Part shown: positions 25,408 through 38,789 of the stretch, in pieces
Layout: each line of letters begins with the position of its first letter
Position numbering within the stretch: the first letter of the stretch is position 1
NCBI GenBank assembly: GCA_022316685.1
Contig: JAKJHU010000037.1
Location: forward strand, 21,909,188-21,973,187
Direction: 5' to 3'
Length of the DNA: 64,000 nucleotides
Source: Progne subis subis
Lineage: Eukaryota; Chordata; Aves; Passeriformes; Hirundinidae
Notes under the pieces: generated by a model
Seen by the model: only the letters and a program-made list of their open reading frames with translations
The model's database searches: none
What the model was told of the DNA's origin: nothing
Translations under genes and position numbers: made by a program

Positions 25408-25937
25408 TTCCATAGAGGACTTTTCCAGAGCCCAGTGTGAACATACAATACTGGAGAAGCACAGAAATATGCCATTGCTTTCAAGCTCACCCAGGTCCAG
25501 ATGTGCATCCCAAGATGTGCTCGCTTTGGGAAAACATAAAGCAAACTGAAAGGAACAGGATTTTACTGAAACAAGCAGGATTCTACAAAAAGAAACAGAC
25601 CAATAAAAATCTGTGCAGAGAACATTTTTTCTTTCATGGTACCTACAATTATGCAATTGTGCTAATGCACTGTACTTCAAAATATGTCTGTATTTTGCAG
25701 CAGATTTTTTTTTGCCTTTTTTTTTTTTTTTCAATTGGATACAGATTAATCTTTTAAGTAAGGTGTTTATTTTAACTTTGTTTTTCCCACTCCCCAAGGT
25801 CTGCTAGGATTTCTTTCCTATCTTTTTTATGTGCCAATGGCATTGCTTGTTACAAGGTCAGCATCAGGATTCATTGTGGGGGGCAACAGTGCTATAAGGG
25901 CTTGACATGAGATCAGAAGTAATGCTGCAGTGAATTA

Positions 25938-25955
25938 AAAAAAAAAAAAAAAAAA
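25938..25955 (+). repeat. Poly(A) run
   Basis: An A-tract of about 18 bp. A T-rich run at about 25706-25731 lies 200 bp upstream in opposite sense. The intervening sequence shows no retrocopy features. Confidence 0.85.
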
Positions 25956-26501
25956 GGTAGGGAAAAAAAAGTAGCACGGCTCATGGTGCCGAAAGATCTG
26001 GGTTTCCCATCCAGACACCATCTGCGAAGCACTTGGGGACAGTGCCTAATGTCTGAGTCATCATGTTTGGCAGTCCTTTACCCAGTGGTCTGTTTCCCTG
26101 GGGGGAATATTCACTGGGGGAGAAAAGAAATTGTAGAAGGATGGAAGATAAACTGCCCTTTAGCCCCATGATTTATATTTGGTCAGAGTACCCTTGTTCT
26201 ATTTTCTTTTACTTGGAATGTATCTTGGACATGTTGTTTCAATATGAGACAATCAGCTGGGCTCTCAGAGGAATGTCCCTGGAGACTCAAAACAGCCTCC
26301 CAGTAGGGTAATACGTTCAGCAGAAGTCTAAGATGTATTCTCCAACATCTGCAGTCTATTTGTGCCTCCAGAATATTTCCCATCAGCATTTGGGGAATCA
26401 AAAGGCACTTTGAGAGATGGTCACCAATTCTCCAATTCTCTACACTGCATGATAACTTGTAAAATGTTTACTTCTTTAAACTTCTACTGAGCTGGTGGTT
26501 G

Positions 26502-26542
26502 TTTTTTTTTGTTTTTGTTTTTTTTTTTTTTTTTTTTTTTTT
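26502..26542 (+). repeat. Long T-rich tract (about 41 bp, two G interruptions)
   Basis: T9-G-T5-G-T25-type run. As the complement of a poly(A), it could mark a minus-strand retroinsertion, but no recognisable body lies on the low-coordinate side. Confidence 0.9.
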
Positions 26543-27299
26543 AGGAAACTAGCAACAGAAGGACATGAGAACACACTTTAAATTATTTTTTCATATGAAT
26601 GGGTTCTGAATGCAATAGTAATTTCCTGGGAAACACGAAGGTTTAAGGAGTTATCAAGAACAACGCAGTCAATGTCTCTTCTGGGTATGTGACAGAAAAA
26701 AGAACTTGTTCGGCTACACATTAGAAGTAAGTAGACAATAAAATGGAGAGTATTACATGTTGCATCTACTATGCCATGTCCTCATTTTCATTATTTCATC
26801 TGGTTTTAGTAACCCCATGCCAAAAAATAAAGGCAGATGCAAAAGTAGAAACAAACTCCAGGCAGGTAGCGAAAATAGCAGAGAACTACACAGAACATAT
26901 TTCTTGCAGGAAGAAATTGAAAAGATTAAGATTATTTACGCAGGAAAGTAAAAAGAACAAGAGAATATACAGCATGTGTCACACAAGGAATAATAGATAA
27001 CATGAAGAAAGCCAATTTAAACCTCCTTTTCAACCTCTTATTGATAAATGAATTAGGAATGTTCAGAAAGAAAAGAAAATATTAATTGACACTATGTGCA
27101 GTCAATCTGTGGGCATTGATTTTCCAGGGTATTGTTTGTACAAACAGCAGAAAGTTGCCTGAAGGACTGAGAAAAATAGTGTAGAAATATTAAATGAATA
27201 TGTCATCCAGTCAAGATAAAACCAAATCCATCTAGCTTTATTCAGGAGGGCACATAAAGGTAGAAGAAACAAGAATATCATTACCACAATGATGGGAGC
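26543..27299. other. Unassigned AT-rich stretch
   Basis: No gene or repeat was recognised. Open frames are at most 85 codons, basic and asparagine/lysine-rich, as AT-rich noncoding DNA usually gives. Confidence 0.55.
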
Positions 27300-27500
27300 A
27301 CAAGGGAGCGAGTCTTCTTATGGCAGGGGATCTCTCAGTCACCTGCCAGTATTCATGGGGAGCTCTCTCTATCCTTGACACTGACTACTATTTGATTTCG
27401 CACTTAATAATTAAGAAGTGGATTAAATTCTTTCCAACTGTTACACTTCCTCATGAGCTATAAGATTTTACGTGCATGAGATAAGACATTTTTCCATGAA
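27300..27500. promoter_or_regulatory. Weak candidate conserved non-coding element
   Basis: A repeat-free block with retained CpGs (near 27309, 27400, 27471) and a paired 'cttaataattaagaagtgg' homeodomain-type site at about 27403-27421. The AATAATTAAG dyad resembles a paired homeodomain site. Texture-based inference only. Confidence 0.22.
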
Positions 27501-27715
27501 AGGGCAACAGTGAGGAATTACAGGCATCTCCTCCCTAGCATTGCTCTTATTGGCTGTGTGTTCAGACAAATGATGAAACTCAGTGGACCAGAAATAGGTG
27601 TATTATGGCATTCTCCTATCCCAAGGCAAACAAAGCAAGCTGTGGCGCTGCACATGAAGCACATGAACCCACACCAAACAATAAAGAAAACATCTAAGGT
27701 TTGATTTCATTCATC

Positions 27716-27750
27716 TTTTTTTTTTTTTTTTCCTTTTTTTTTTTTTTTTT
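27716..27750 (+). repeat. Long T-rich tract with CC interruption
   Basis: Two T-runs are separated by CC. Simple slippage repeat. Confidence 0.9.
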
Positions 27751-28919
27751 CCCTGAGATCATTTCTCTGTTTCTGTTCTGTGAAAGCCAAATAAAAGCAA
27801 CAAATAACTGAAAAATCCCTAAACAAACAGATGGGGCTTTGACTTTCGAAACTGTATTTGCATGTTTGTTCTGAAGAGGTTCCCATAGCCCAGCTCTGAC
27901 TTTTATCTATCCCCACAGGATGTACTCCTACACTTCTTCTTCCAGGGTCTCATGCTTCCTGTGGGTGTTCTCACAGCTGCCAATTCAGACAGCTCGAGTC
28001 TGGAATAGACTTTTCACAGTCCTGAAGATGCTATTCTCTCACTAAGTCAAGTGATTCCACACAAAAATATGGCAGATGTTTAGCATCAGGAATCAAAACA
28101 ACATTTTCGCACCACACAGCACATTCTTCTCTTCCAGATACCTTTCATTTCCTCTCTACAGGATGTGGAGCAATTTTCCTCTTTTGCTGCTGTTCATGTG
28201 AACCCAGGAATCTGTGAATTATACCAGGACATTTGAATTCTCATGTAATCTTTTTTGAGAGGTAACGAGGCTTGGATCACTGAGGTCTCTTGCTTAATTT
28301 TTTCCTGCCTAGAAGACAAATACAGAGGTAATAACAGTGGATTCCTTCTTGTCCTTGATTTTTCAATAAGACCTCCTTAATGCAGTCTGTATTTCAGAGT
28401 AAGAGTAACCAGAATTAGCTAAATTGGTATTAATTGTTTCTGCAGAGGGGTCTGTAAGTTTCAGAGCAAAAGAGAGCCAGGTTCACTGATGCTGGAGATG
28501 AATATTCCTAATGACATTAATGGGGATATTCCAACTGAGATTTCAGCTACCTGTGGCCTTGGATTAGCCTGTGGTATTTTCTTATGGTGATCTAGCTTTT
28601 TTTTATGAGGTCTCATTGAACTGTGCATGTGGCCCTCTTCACCAGACTTTTTACTGGTCCAGAGAAAAGCATGAGAGAAGGGTTGTGCTGAGCCCAGCTC
28701 ACACCATTCCCCACCTTGTCTCTGGAGCTCCTTACTACTGTTCAGTGCAAGGCAGCTGCGACACCGTATTGCCCACTGGAAAGTGCCTTAAGTATATGTA
28801 TTGTTCAGGGTGCAACAAACTTGGAAAAAGCTGTGCCTTCCAGCCCCAATTCCAAGCAGCAAAGAGGAATTAAATAATTTGCAGTCTGATTCTCTGTCAC
28901 AGAGACCTTGGGCTTTCCA
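27751..28919. other. Unassigned non-coding stretch
   Basis: Nothing is recognised. The 100-codon forward frame at 28571-28873 contains several cysteines but no arrangement matching a known domain, and no splice or promoter context supports it. Confidence 0.5.
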
Positions 28920-29160
28920 CACATTCTGAGTTTAACACTGTGACGCACTCTGTTAAAGCTTTAGACATTAAAAAAGATGAACACATTGCCTAACAGAAGA
29001 TAAAAGAACTGCATGGATGTCACATAAATTATTTAAGCCAGTAATTAAATTACTTTCTTTGACCGCCATTCACTAAATTACTTCATCAAGAAATTACAAG
29101 CTCTTTCTCTTCTCCTGATGAGCCTGAGACCAAAATAAATAGGAGGTACATTACAAACCC
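28920..29160. promoter_or_regulatory. Weak candidate conserved non-coding element
   Basis: An AT-rich, repeat-free block has several TAAT/ATTA cores (for example 'cagtaattaaattac' near 29039-29053) and an isolated CpG in 'tttgaccgccattcac' (about 29058-29073). Compatible with an enhancer; unproven. Confidence 0.22.
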
Positions 29161-29837
29161 TTCGCTATGTGAAGTACTGTTACTAATCCTCATTTTTGCT
29201 AAGAATTTACACTATGCTGCCTATGTTAGACAAATCTTTAAAGGAATCTATAACCTTTTGAAAGGTGCAGAATTAATGCAGAAATATCCTTTCTACTTTT
29301 TAGTGGAGTTTGGTGATTAGCATTTTCTGAAAGGTTTTAAACTTAGCATTTTTTACAATCTAACATTCTCCCAGAAAAAAATACCCACTCCCTCTGCAAA
29401 TTTTCAAATTTGCTTTAGAAGATTTAACGTCTTCTGTAGACTATAGGATTTTAAAAGCTTTACAGAAATACTTGGTCTTTTGCCCATTTTTGAAAAGAAG
29501 GGGATGGGACATTTTCAGACAGCTATGCAAAACAAGCCCCGTTTACACCAAACCTTTAACGTAAACATATCATGCATAAGCTTAGCAGCTATATTGAAGT
29601 CAGCAGAGAGAGTGGAAAAGCTTTTGAACTCATATTTCCACATTGGACAGATCTGCAGTGTTAGTACTGGTGGCAGATGAGGGATAGACAAGACTGAGAA
29701 TACTTCTGAAGTTTGTAAGTCTGTCTTGAATGGCTTCCCCTCCAACATCTGGAGCTGGGGGAGAGGTGCTACACAAACCTGTATGACAGATTTCCTACCC
29801 AAGGCTTCCCATATGTGATGGGTAGCCTAAATAGTCT
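29161..29837. other. Unassigned AT-rich stretch
   Basis: No gene or repeat was recognised. Opposed frames of 66 and 95 codons around 29480-29802 carry no domain features. Confidence 0.5.
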
Positions 29838-29943
29838 TTGTTGGTTTAGTGGTGGAGTTGGCAGTGTTGGGTTAATGGTTGGACTTGATGATCTTCAAGG
29901 TCATTTCAAATCTAAATGGTTCTATGATTTTATGATTCTATTC
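29838..29943 (+). mobile_element. CR1 LINE 3' end, short
   Basis: The text follows the CR1 terminus in order: 'ttggtttagtggtggagttggcagtgttgggttaatggttggacttgatgatctt', then 'aaggtcatttcaaatctaaatgg', then a decayed 8-bp tail (29918-29943, variants of TTCTATGA). It is severely 5' truncated and matches the subfamily type with 'ggttaatggttggactygatgatct', different from the 15.6-kb copy. The 139-codon frame that starts at 29815 runs through this element and is not a gene. Confidence 0.9.
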
Positions 29944-32780
29944 TTTGACCACATCGAGAAGAAAAAATTACAGTTTTTATCAGTCAAATTAAGAAAAGGG
30001 CAGCAATGTTGCAGGAAGAAAATGTTCAGTGCTTGGCCTGAATCTTGCAGAGATCTCTGCATATTTTACCAGACACTTGCTGTGTTCTTTCAGGCTTCTC
30101 AGGAATGTCTTAGCAGCAATACCATAGGCAATGTGTCATCTAGTGTGAGCATCCTGGAGGAAAATGCACGTCCTGCTCTGTATAGCTTCCTCCCCACGGA
30201 CAACTATTTCTTTACTTTTTCTGCCCAAGGGTAAAAGAAGGACTGAAGGTCAGTATTACACTTCATTCTAGAAATTTTTTTTAGTCTGCAAGATTTCTAA
30301 GAAAGTTTTCGCACTTTTGAAAATCCAGTATACTAGAGAGATAATAGTTCTACTCTGATTTATTCTATTCACACACAATACTTTTGTATTTCAGGTTCTT
30401 ATATTAGTCTGCTAGAGGCAGTAAGAGGAAAGGACCTTTCTCAGAAGAAGAGATAGCAGATGACCTCATGCTGAGGAGACAGGATGCAAAGCACAAAGCT
30501 TCTGGAGTACCTACGGTGCACCACGTGGAAGTTGGCAGGTTTGTGACACTTCTGTTTTGATTTGCAATATAGAAGATCTATATTCCTGGAGTTTCCTGGC
30601 AAAATAAACATTTTAAAGCACATATTATTTCAGACATGTTCTGGACTCAGTAAAAATTAGGTGTGCAAATTTCAAATCAGTTTTTCTTTCAGTACAGACT
30701 TTCCAGGATGTGAAGACATATAGCTATATTCTTAAATTTTCACTATTGTCTATGAGATGATTCCTCAACAGTCAGGAGGCAACAGAGTTTTCTCTTACTG
30801 AAGGTGTAGCCACCTAGGTTGATTAATTGAATGCCCTTCAGGAGACTCATCCATTTTAATACATATGCTTAGAAAAATAATTCACAATTAATTCTACATT
30901 GGGAATTAGGCTAAAAGCAACTTGTCTTTTTTCTGATGTAAGTACAGCAGTTGGATCTTTCCTACTCTTCTCTAAAAAAAGTCTGTAACTTGTTGACAAA
31001 TTGGCACTTTAACTCGTGTTCATGGTTCTTGCAAGTGGACATAGGGATGACAATGGGACTTTATCTGACCTAGACCATGTAGCAGTTATAGTAATGTCTC
31101 ATTAGCAATGCTAGTGATATTACAATAATAGATAGTAATATTACAAATAGGTCCTTAGAAATAAATTGGTTATTTGCTGAACAGAAGTGCTATACAGGGC
31201 TGCTAATTACAACCCTATGTTGGATATAGTGCCAAGTACGTATTCTCAGTATTAGCCCAGAAGGCACTAGTTTCCAAAAGATAAAAGCTCTTCCAGTAAA
31301 TTCAGTTGTGAGACTGGTGCCTGAGACTAATGGCACCAGACAGAAGCTTAAAAAAGCTGTGGTACCTCCTCCTTCACCATTTGAATGTCCTTTTCCTTAG
31401 ATAAATTGGGGGTAATTGACTAACATACTTGGGAACACAAACTCTGTGAACTGCTCATTGAGTTTGATTGATCTATGTGGGGATCAGTCACGAACCAGCA
31501 AGGCGTCATACATTTTACAAGATGGGAAAAAAAGTAAATATTACTAAATAGCTATGATGCCATGGAAAGGGCAAAAGGTTATGAAAATTATTGGCTTGAG
31601 GAAGGAGTCATGTATACAAAGGGATGGAAAAACTTGGCTAGTAAGTGTGTGGCATTCCATGGCTGTGATATCAGAATTCCCGATACCAGGCAACTTCCCT
31701 TTTCTGAGATCTTCAGCAAATGCCTAGATTTCCCACAGATAAAGAAGAAAATCAAATGGGAAAGATAACCCTCTGTAAGTAGGAAAAGTTTTTGTACTAG
31801 AGCACAGCACCACTATTCAGTTGCATGGACACAGCCTCCTCAGTGCAGGTTAGTATTTAAGGACCCCAAAGAAGACCCCTGCTTTTTCTTTGGATACATC
31901 TTTCTCCGTTATTTGGGCTGGACCAATTAAAAATGCTTATGGTGCTTAAACATAAAGGAATGAAACCCTGATGACTAATTTCTGTCCTGTTCACTGCCAT
32001 CTCTGAGTTTTATTGTGTATTTCTAATCACCAAGTTCCTTAATACTCTCTATTTTAAGGAAAAGATATTGTGGCTTTATTTTATAGATATGCTCTGGCTG
32101 GGTACGTATCTGCTAGGATTAGTTGTGAGGCCTATTTCATACATCAGTATACAGTAAAATATGCTGCTGTCTCCATCTGGCTGCTCTGAATCTTGATGTA
32201 CAACCCTAAAAGGAGACCTTGGACATAGCAGGTCCCTTTGTGTCTCTTGCGTCTTCTAGAAGCAATGTGGAGAACTGCCCTATTTCCTAGATTGAAACAA
32301 GGGATTTTGCAAATTGCGGGGGGCTTTTGTTATAGTATGCTTGTTTGAATTAATTTGACTTGGATAGTATGGTTGCAGGGTGACAGGACTAGAGAAAGTG
32401 CTTTACTTACTGTAAGCCTTCCACATAATGTGAAAAGATTGTAGGTAGAAGGGCTTCAAAGAGGTAGCCTTTGATGTCCTAACTACCAAAGTGAATTCAA
32501 GCCTGTCCGCATTTAAGCTTGTACTGAGAGAAGCATCTAAAATATTAAAAGTGTTTTTTAATTCAGTTGCATTGATGTGGATGGGGAAATTATGCTCTGT
32601 TAGCATGGATGGACATCCTGTGGCTCTGTTTCCCACCTAAGAATAAGAGGTTTCACCTTATGGTCGTCTATCCTGTTCACTTAATGGCACTTCTCAATAT
32701 TCCACTCACTTATTTTGGAATTCCTCAGACACTGACTGTTCCTCCGAAATGCCAGTGAGCCTTGACGAAAGGAAAACCCA
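29944..32780. other. Unassigned AT-rich stretch
   Basis: No gene, RNA or recognised repeat. Short 'attaca/taatatt' reiterations near 31110-31150 are not a regular array. Confidence 0.55.
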
Positions 32781-33340
32781 CAAATGAGGAGTTGTTTTAA
32801 AAAGCTTTATATCTGAGAATCACTGGTCCTGACATTTCAGCCACCTGCTGCCTGGTGTGGCACTGAGAACAGCTGCCTCACTCTCAGCCCCTGTGTGTTC
32901 TTGGTTCAGGCAGCTGCAGTGAGAGTTCCTCTTCAGGCGGTCCAGCAGTGCAGGCTGCCAAGGTTCATCTCCTGTGTGCTAACCTACAGGGCCTCTGCGT
33001 GTGAGAAACATGAAAGTATGACCCCTTTCCAGTGGATGATCTAAGGAAAATTACATAAATGAAAATACAGCAGAGTCCGGTCATCTGCAGTTATAAATAA
33101 CTTCTGTTGTTTGGTCAGCTGGAATCACACAAACATGCTATTGTTAGGGGCTGCAAGTGTATGCCTACAAATTTTGAAATGGGAATAACGCAGAAAATGA
33201 AAGGAGTAATTAACCAGATAAATGCTTTGGTGTCTGTCTTACTCTGGCCATCCAACACGGGCACATGAAGACCTGCAGTGCTATTGATGACTTGACCCTA
33301 GGCCTTTGCCACTTGCCCGGCTCTGCCAGTGTGGAGAGCT
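32781..33340. other. Moderately GC-rich block, possible regulatory DNA
   Basis: The block from 32820 to 33330 is repeat-free, with a modest GC rise (32830-33000) followed by an AT-rich part containing TAATTAACC (about 33208). Some constraint is possible, but there is no specific evidence. Confidence 0.25.
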
Positions 33341-36300
33341 GCTTTGATTGACCCACTTCCTAGAGAAGAGCACCAAGCCAGGACTGCTGCAAAAGACAGG
33401 CACAGTTCTTCCCCTCCCTTTAGGGGTAGGAGTTGGACTGGGGGAATGGAGTGGGGAAGAGCAGGAACAGCAGAAATTGTCCTTCCAGGAGAAGAAGAAA
33501 ATGAAAAGAGCCTTGCATCTCAGGTCAGCTTTTCTCTACATTTCCCCCACCTTTCATTGTGAACAATAAGTCCATTTGCTATCTCCTTTTCCTTCCTTCC
33601 CCTTCCCTCCCTGCAATACTTGGCCTGGGAACAGGGTGAAGGGTTTTTTTTTTGTATCAGTACCCACAGCAAACAAGAGGGTGGAGGCCCTTTGTAGCCT
33701 TGGCCAGGGAAGGGCTTGGAGGAGGCTCCTTACAGCCCCCAGCTTTCTAGTCTGGAAGGAATGGAGTGAGGAGTGTCTCTGATACACAGCAAAATAGAAG
33801 AGCAGCTAAACAAGCACTGGAAAGCCAAGGGAGTGTCTTAGGGCTGTGTGATGGGCCAAGCTGGTATCTTTTGAGGGAATTGCTAGACTGAGTGCTGGAC
33901 AGGCCTTAGGTGCAGGCTCTGCAACAATTGCTTATCAGATTGGGGTCAAATTTTGCTCGGGAAGATGTCATCTAATACAAGAATTTAAAATGTTGCAATA
34001 GTATGTTCAAGGCTTCTCAGATCTGCTGCAGTCTGGTGCCACATACTCGAATAAAACACGCTGCCTGTACCTCACCTCGGTGATGCAGCCTTTTGTGCCT
34101 AAAAGCAAAGAAGACATTCCTCATGGCTTCCTAAGAACTGAGAGAGACAAAGCTGGATGCTCTGGGAAGCTTAACAAGAACCTGAGGAGACACAGAGGCT
34201 GCCTCATTAGAAGGGAGCAAGATAGACAGAATAAGCAGATTTGGCCCCAGGCAACTTATATTTATTCCTTTTCCCTTCCGCCTTGTTCAGATATTACTCT
34301 GCTCTCTTAATTTTGGCGTTTCTGCCCTTGCCTTGCAGACCTGTGGAGAGGGAAGTCAAGCAGGCAGCCCAAAGGCATCACAGCCAGAAGACAAACAGGA
34401 GGAGGATGTGGAAATAATTGGAAATCCCTAGGTTCCAGAAAGTCAGCAGAGAACATGCCAGCACCCTTAAGCTAAGGAGGGACCTGGGAGAGGGTGCAGT
34501 TTGCATGTTTGGAAGGGGAGAGGGAAGTGCGTGTTAATAAGGCAGCGTGAAGGTCTGTGAACTGCAGGAGAGGCATTCGAGGTGGGAACCGCACCCTGTC
34601 TCTAATTCCCTCATCTAATCTGGCTGCAGCAGGAGCCCACACAGAAAAGCTCTTTCAATCCCCTTACTGTCAGCCGTCTCCACACCGCTTTTGGGCTCTG
34701 CAAATGGCTAAAATGCGAAGCACTTAGTGGTGTGTGTGTGTGCTGTGTTTTGTGGCAGCTTATAAAGCTTTGAAGTTGAAAACTTGTTTTGAAAATATAT
34801 TTCCTCATGTTGTGAAGAACAAAGCAGCAAATTTGCTACCTGAAACAGCCATATCAGTGAAATTATCAAATGCAAATGGCTTATTGGAGTAATTCAGGAA
34901 AAAACAAAACTACTTCTTAAGAAACAGGCTATACATTTAAAAGATTTATATTCTTCTCACTCAAGAACAGTGCATAAACAATATGGATACTCCCAGCTCT
35001 GCTGGCTGCCATGGTTTTTATCACACTCTGACAGCATCAGAGAGATCTGTAGGCTGAACTGAAGAGTTTTAGCTTGTTCTGCAGGACACTTGGCTGGAGC
35101 AAAGAAACTCCTCCATAGCCCAAGACTTCAGGTCATTTCATGTGTCACTTCAGCCAGTTCAGAGGAAGTGAAAATCACCCTCAAATGCCCCTTCTTGGAA
35201 AGTCCTCTGGAAGACGGGGAACTTCCCAAATTTAGAGTACAGCCAGAACATCCTATTTCTGCAGACCCTTCCAGAAGAAATGCTTTGTAAGACTGTGTGC
35301 ATTTCCTTGGGACAGTCATCTGGGAAAAATTAGGATAATTTCTTTAATCAGGCATTGTGGCTGGGACAGGGAGAATTGGGGAGCCACATGAACTCTCTCT
35401 CATATGCCTGTCCTTTGTGGCTGTGTAGGATAGGGGTAATCCATCCTCTACTAATATGCCACTGCAGGCTTAGACAGCCCAATGAACCATTCTGTTTGCC
35501 CTCAGGCTCCTCCAACTTGAAATCAAGCAATAGAGCCACTTTCCTGCATGGGAGCTGCTCAGCAGGAGAAACAGGGAAGAGGTAGCAGCTGCTTAGAGCT
35601 CTTCCCTTTTGCATCCAAGCTGCTTGCTGGCCCTGAGGTGCAGGGAGGGGGAAAAGGGTGATGGGAGGCAGCTGGGGAATGTGATGCCCTCTGTATCCTT
35701 CCTGTAGTGACAAGCCTTATTCAAACACTTCAGTTTGAAAAGCTCAGAGTGCAGCTCCAGGAGAATGCTTTCAATTCATAATCAAATATGGGGCAATAAC
35801 AGATGGATAAAACAAACAAATGTGGGGGAGGATGAGGTACATTCTCAAACACTCTGGAGTGTGTTCTGGGAAGAAGACACCCACTTTCTACATGTTATTT
35901 CTCATTCAGGGAAGTCTATGGGTGAGTGAACTTTGGGACCTTCTTCACTGTGCTCAGAAAAATTGCTGGAAGATGCACCTCTCTTTTTTTTTTAGTGTGG
36001 AAACAATTTTCATGTCCTTGCAGGCTTTGAAGCTCTTCCCTCTTCCTATCCCTGCTGTATTACTCCTCTCCTTCTTACATGAGGAAACTGAGCAAGTAGC
36101 TTGTCTTTCTGATTAGCATTAATCCTACCCTGTCACTTTGCCAGAAGATGCAGCCTGTTGAGTGGAGCCCTGGCACAGCAACCCCTACGTGCATCAGTGC
36201 TCCGTGAGCCTGATTGTGTTACACTCCTCACAATCCCTGCTCTGCAAGCTCTGCAAGAGGCTCTTCTCTCCAATGGTGCACTGGGCTCCCAGTGCAGTGC

Positions 36301-36429
36301 AGCCAACTCCATTGTTCTGTTGGTGATGATAATACATAGGCTTTTACAGCAAAGAAAGCCTCCATGTGAGCTGGGGGGCTTCTCAAGGCACAGCGGGTCG
36401 GTCACAAGAAAAACAGCAGAATGCTAGAA
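33341..36429. other. Unassigned stretch with a (GT)n microsatellite
   Basis: The (GT)n at 34729-34743 is short. Near 36072-36105, 'acatgaggaaactgagcaag' resembles the MIR 'gatgaggaaactgaggca' motif but is too short to call. A stretch at 34480-34660 keeps several CpGs and could be regulatory. Frames of about 120 codons (35348-35713, reverse) lack domains. Confidence 0.45.
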
Positions 36430-36700
36430 GAGCCCGTAATGATTTATCCTCTCATTGTGCTTGAGTTCCTATGGTTCGGGACTGCATATAAAATTTAAAA
36501 CCTGCAGTGGACATGGGGACATTGGTAGTGAATGAAGGACCTGACAAAACGGTGCAAGGTGAACTTTCTCAGTTCAATCTCGTTAATCAGTACGGGGTTA
36601 CTAAGCGGAGAGGGAGGATCTCTGCAGCTGGCAGGCCTGTGCGATAGTAGTTACAGGTGAAGCATGTCAGCGTCTTAGAAATCTAAGTTTTTGGCTTCAT
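36430..36700. promoter_or_regulatory. Candidate conserved non-coding element
   Basis: Repeat-free block with retained CpGs (near 36436, 36477, 36550, 36582, 36594, 36606, 36641, 36671) and homeobox-like cores ('ctcgttaatcag' near 36579). The CpG density relative to neighbours, at only moderate GC, is the main reason for the call. Not verified by alignment. Confidence 0.3.
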
Positions 36701-38789
36701 GGGGAAATGGCACCTAGATTATAGTAGCAGAATTTCCCTTCTACTGTCTGCAGCAAGAGTTCTCTCACCTTTAATTTGTTTTCAAATGTGATCAGTTTCT
36801 GCCACCTGTCAGCCAGCCACAGATGCAATGTCATACCAGTAGGGAGGTAACGGACAGAACCGAGCATATTCAGTTTGAGGAAAGTGTAACATACATTTCA
36901 AATCAGCAGCAGTAGCTAATACGAGAAACAATGACAAAATGCTTTTTATTTTTTCTCTTGAGTTCAGTTTTTGAGACTTGTTTTGAAAACAGAACATTTT
37001 CTTGGCATGCCTCTACTGATTTCTTAAATGTGCCAGTGGAGGAAACATCATGCTTTTGTGTCTTCAGCTTCTTTGTTATAAGATCCAGTTAAACAACTAA
37101 AGATATTAAAAATTTATTAGAGCATTTCAATGGTGTAGTCAATGAGACCTGTTGTTTATCAAAGCATTTGCAGCCAAATAAAATGCCTTTTTTTTTTTTT
37201 TTTTTTAATCATACAGTGGAAGACATTTGTTCAGAGTGCTTTGTATAAAATTGATTTAATATTTATATGTAAATCATTTTACACTTCTCTAATGAAGCAG
37301 TAGGTAAAGTTAGGTAATAGGGCAGATCCGTGAGAACATCTTAGCTTCAACTGCCAAATTCCCCTTTGGGTCAAACAGCACAGGTGAATTACATCACAGT
37401 ACTGAGGTGATACTCAGCAATAAGAGAAGTTAATTGCAAATGCTTTATTAATTGTCTTCCTCATGAAGCATTTTTAGGGTACCTAAAGGTTTGCAAGTGA
37501 AAATACGGTAAACCAAATTCTTCTCTGATTTCCTAATGGTGTCTCAGAAAGAAGAACTTGGATGATCCATATGAACTATCAGCCCCCAAATTATTGTGAT
37601 ACTTACTTCTGACACTACTAGAAACATAGGAACCTTTGGACAAATCAAAATTTTATTGTCAAGACAAATTTGCCACAAGAAAATTACTTGTCAAGTCTCA
37701 TTTTGAGAGCACTAAATTGTGTTCTGTATAGATTTCTGGAGCAGCATCAGGTTAACTGATAATTTCTGTTCAGCTGCATTGAATGTGACCAAATCAAGAG
37801 CCAAAATAGCTGATGCAGTTTTTTATCACCCACAAACTTGCACGAGTTCTTCAAAAACTGTTATCATGGAAATAGCTGTTCAATATGATTTCAGTTCTAC
37901 CTCTCAGTATGGTTACTGAGAATGCTAGCTGGAGATCTGAAGTTAACCACAATGTCCCAGTACAATAAAAGAGCCAATGCATTAGATCTGCATGACCTTT
38001 CACAGGAATCTAGATTGGAGGTGACAGCAAACTTGACAATTGAGTTAAGACTCATGTTGGTGAGGAAAAAATTGTATGAGTCTTGCTGCAGTTCCCATCC
38101 ATCTAAATACAGTGAGGTCTGGTATTTTTGTTTGAAGGATTCTGGTATTCTTCTAAAATTATTTGAAAGGGTAATGGACATTTATACTTGGAATACTAGG
38201 GACCTATTTGGATTTATGAGATTTCAGTATTTTAAGCTTTAAATTTGTATTTAAAATGTATGCTTATCTTATGATATAAAATCTGTGGTTAAGCTTAGAA
38301 CATAATGTTTCTCCAGATGTTTACATACATGAGCCAAACTGAGAAAGAGATTGTCAAATAATTTGATACCCATCTTGGGAGAAAAACTTGGTTGAAATCT
38401 TTTCTGAACTGTGAATCATTAAAAAGAGTGATCTTAAGTGCACAGTATTTTTCAATGGAAGCCTGAAAAGACTTCTTAGTCTTACAAGGACATATTTTAT
38501 ATACATACATTAAATATGTACTCTTAAGCCTACATATAAAGATATATAAAGAATAGTACTTTCAATACTGTGATTTATCACCAACAGAACATGCTCATTT
38601 CTATGCATTTTTCCCTTGCATTTAGAAATTTATTCTTGTCAGTAGTACAGAAACTTCCAAAGCTTCCTTTTCTTGTAAAGATGTGCCTGACCTTATCTTC
38701 TATAAAAAGCTCTATTTTGGTTAACGCTCTATTTACATAGGAATGCAAGCATAATTAAATGCTGACAGCAAGAGGTCTGTTTGGGTGAA
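36701..38789. other. Unassigned AT-rich stretch with a T-run
   Basis: The T19 run is at 37188-37206. Nothing else is recognised; the 106-codon frame at 37922-38242 has no known domain. Confidence 0.55.

Noticed and set aside
25159..25797. 212-codon minus frame as a gene
   Set aside because: Reads through a (GT)n, a GGTT microsatellite and a T-rich run (His-Thr, Asn-Gln-Thr and Lys repeats); no domain.
29815..30234. 139-codon plus frame as a gene
   Set aside because: Begins just before and runs through a CR1 3' end, then into unremarkable sequence.
36072..36105. MIR fragment ('gaggaaactgagcaag')
   Set aside because: Only one block matches; the neighbouring MIR blocks are not found in order.
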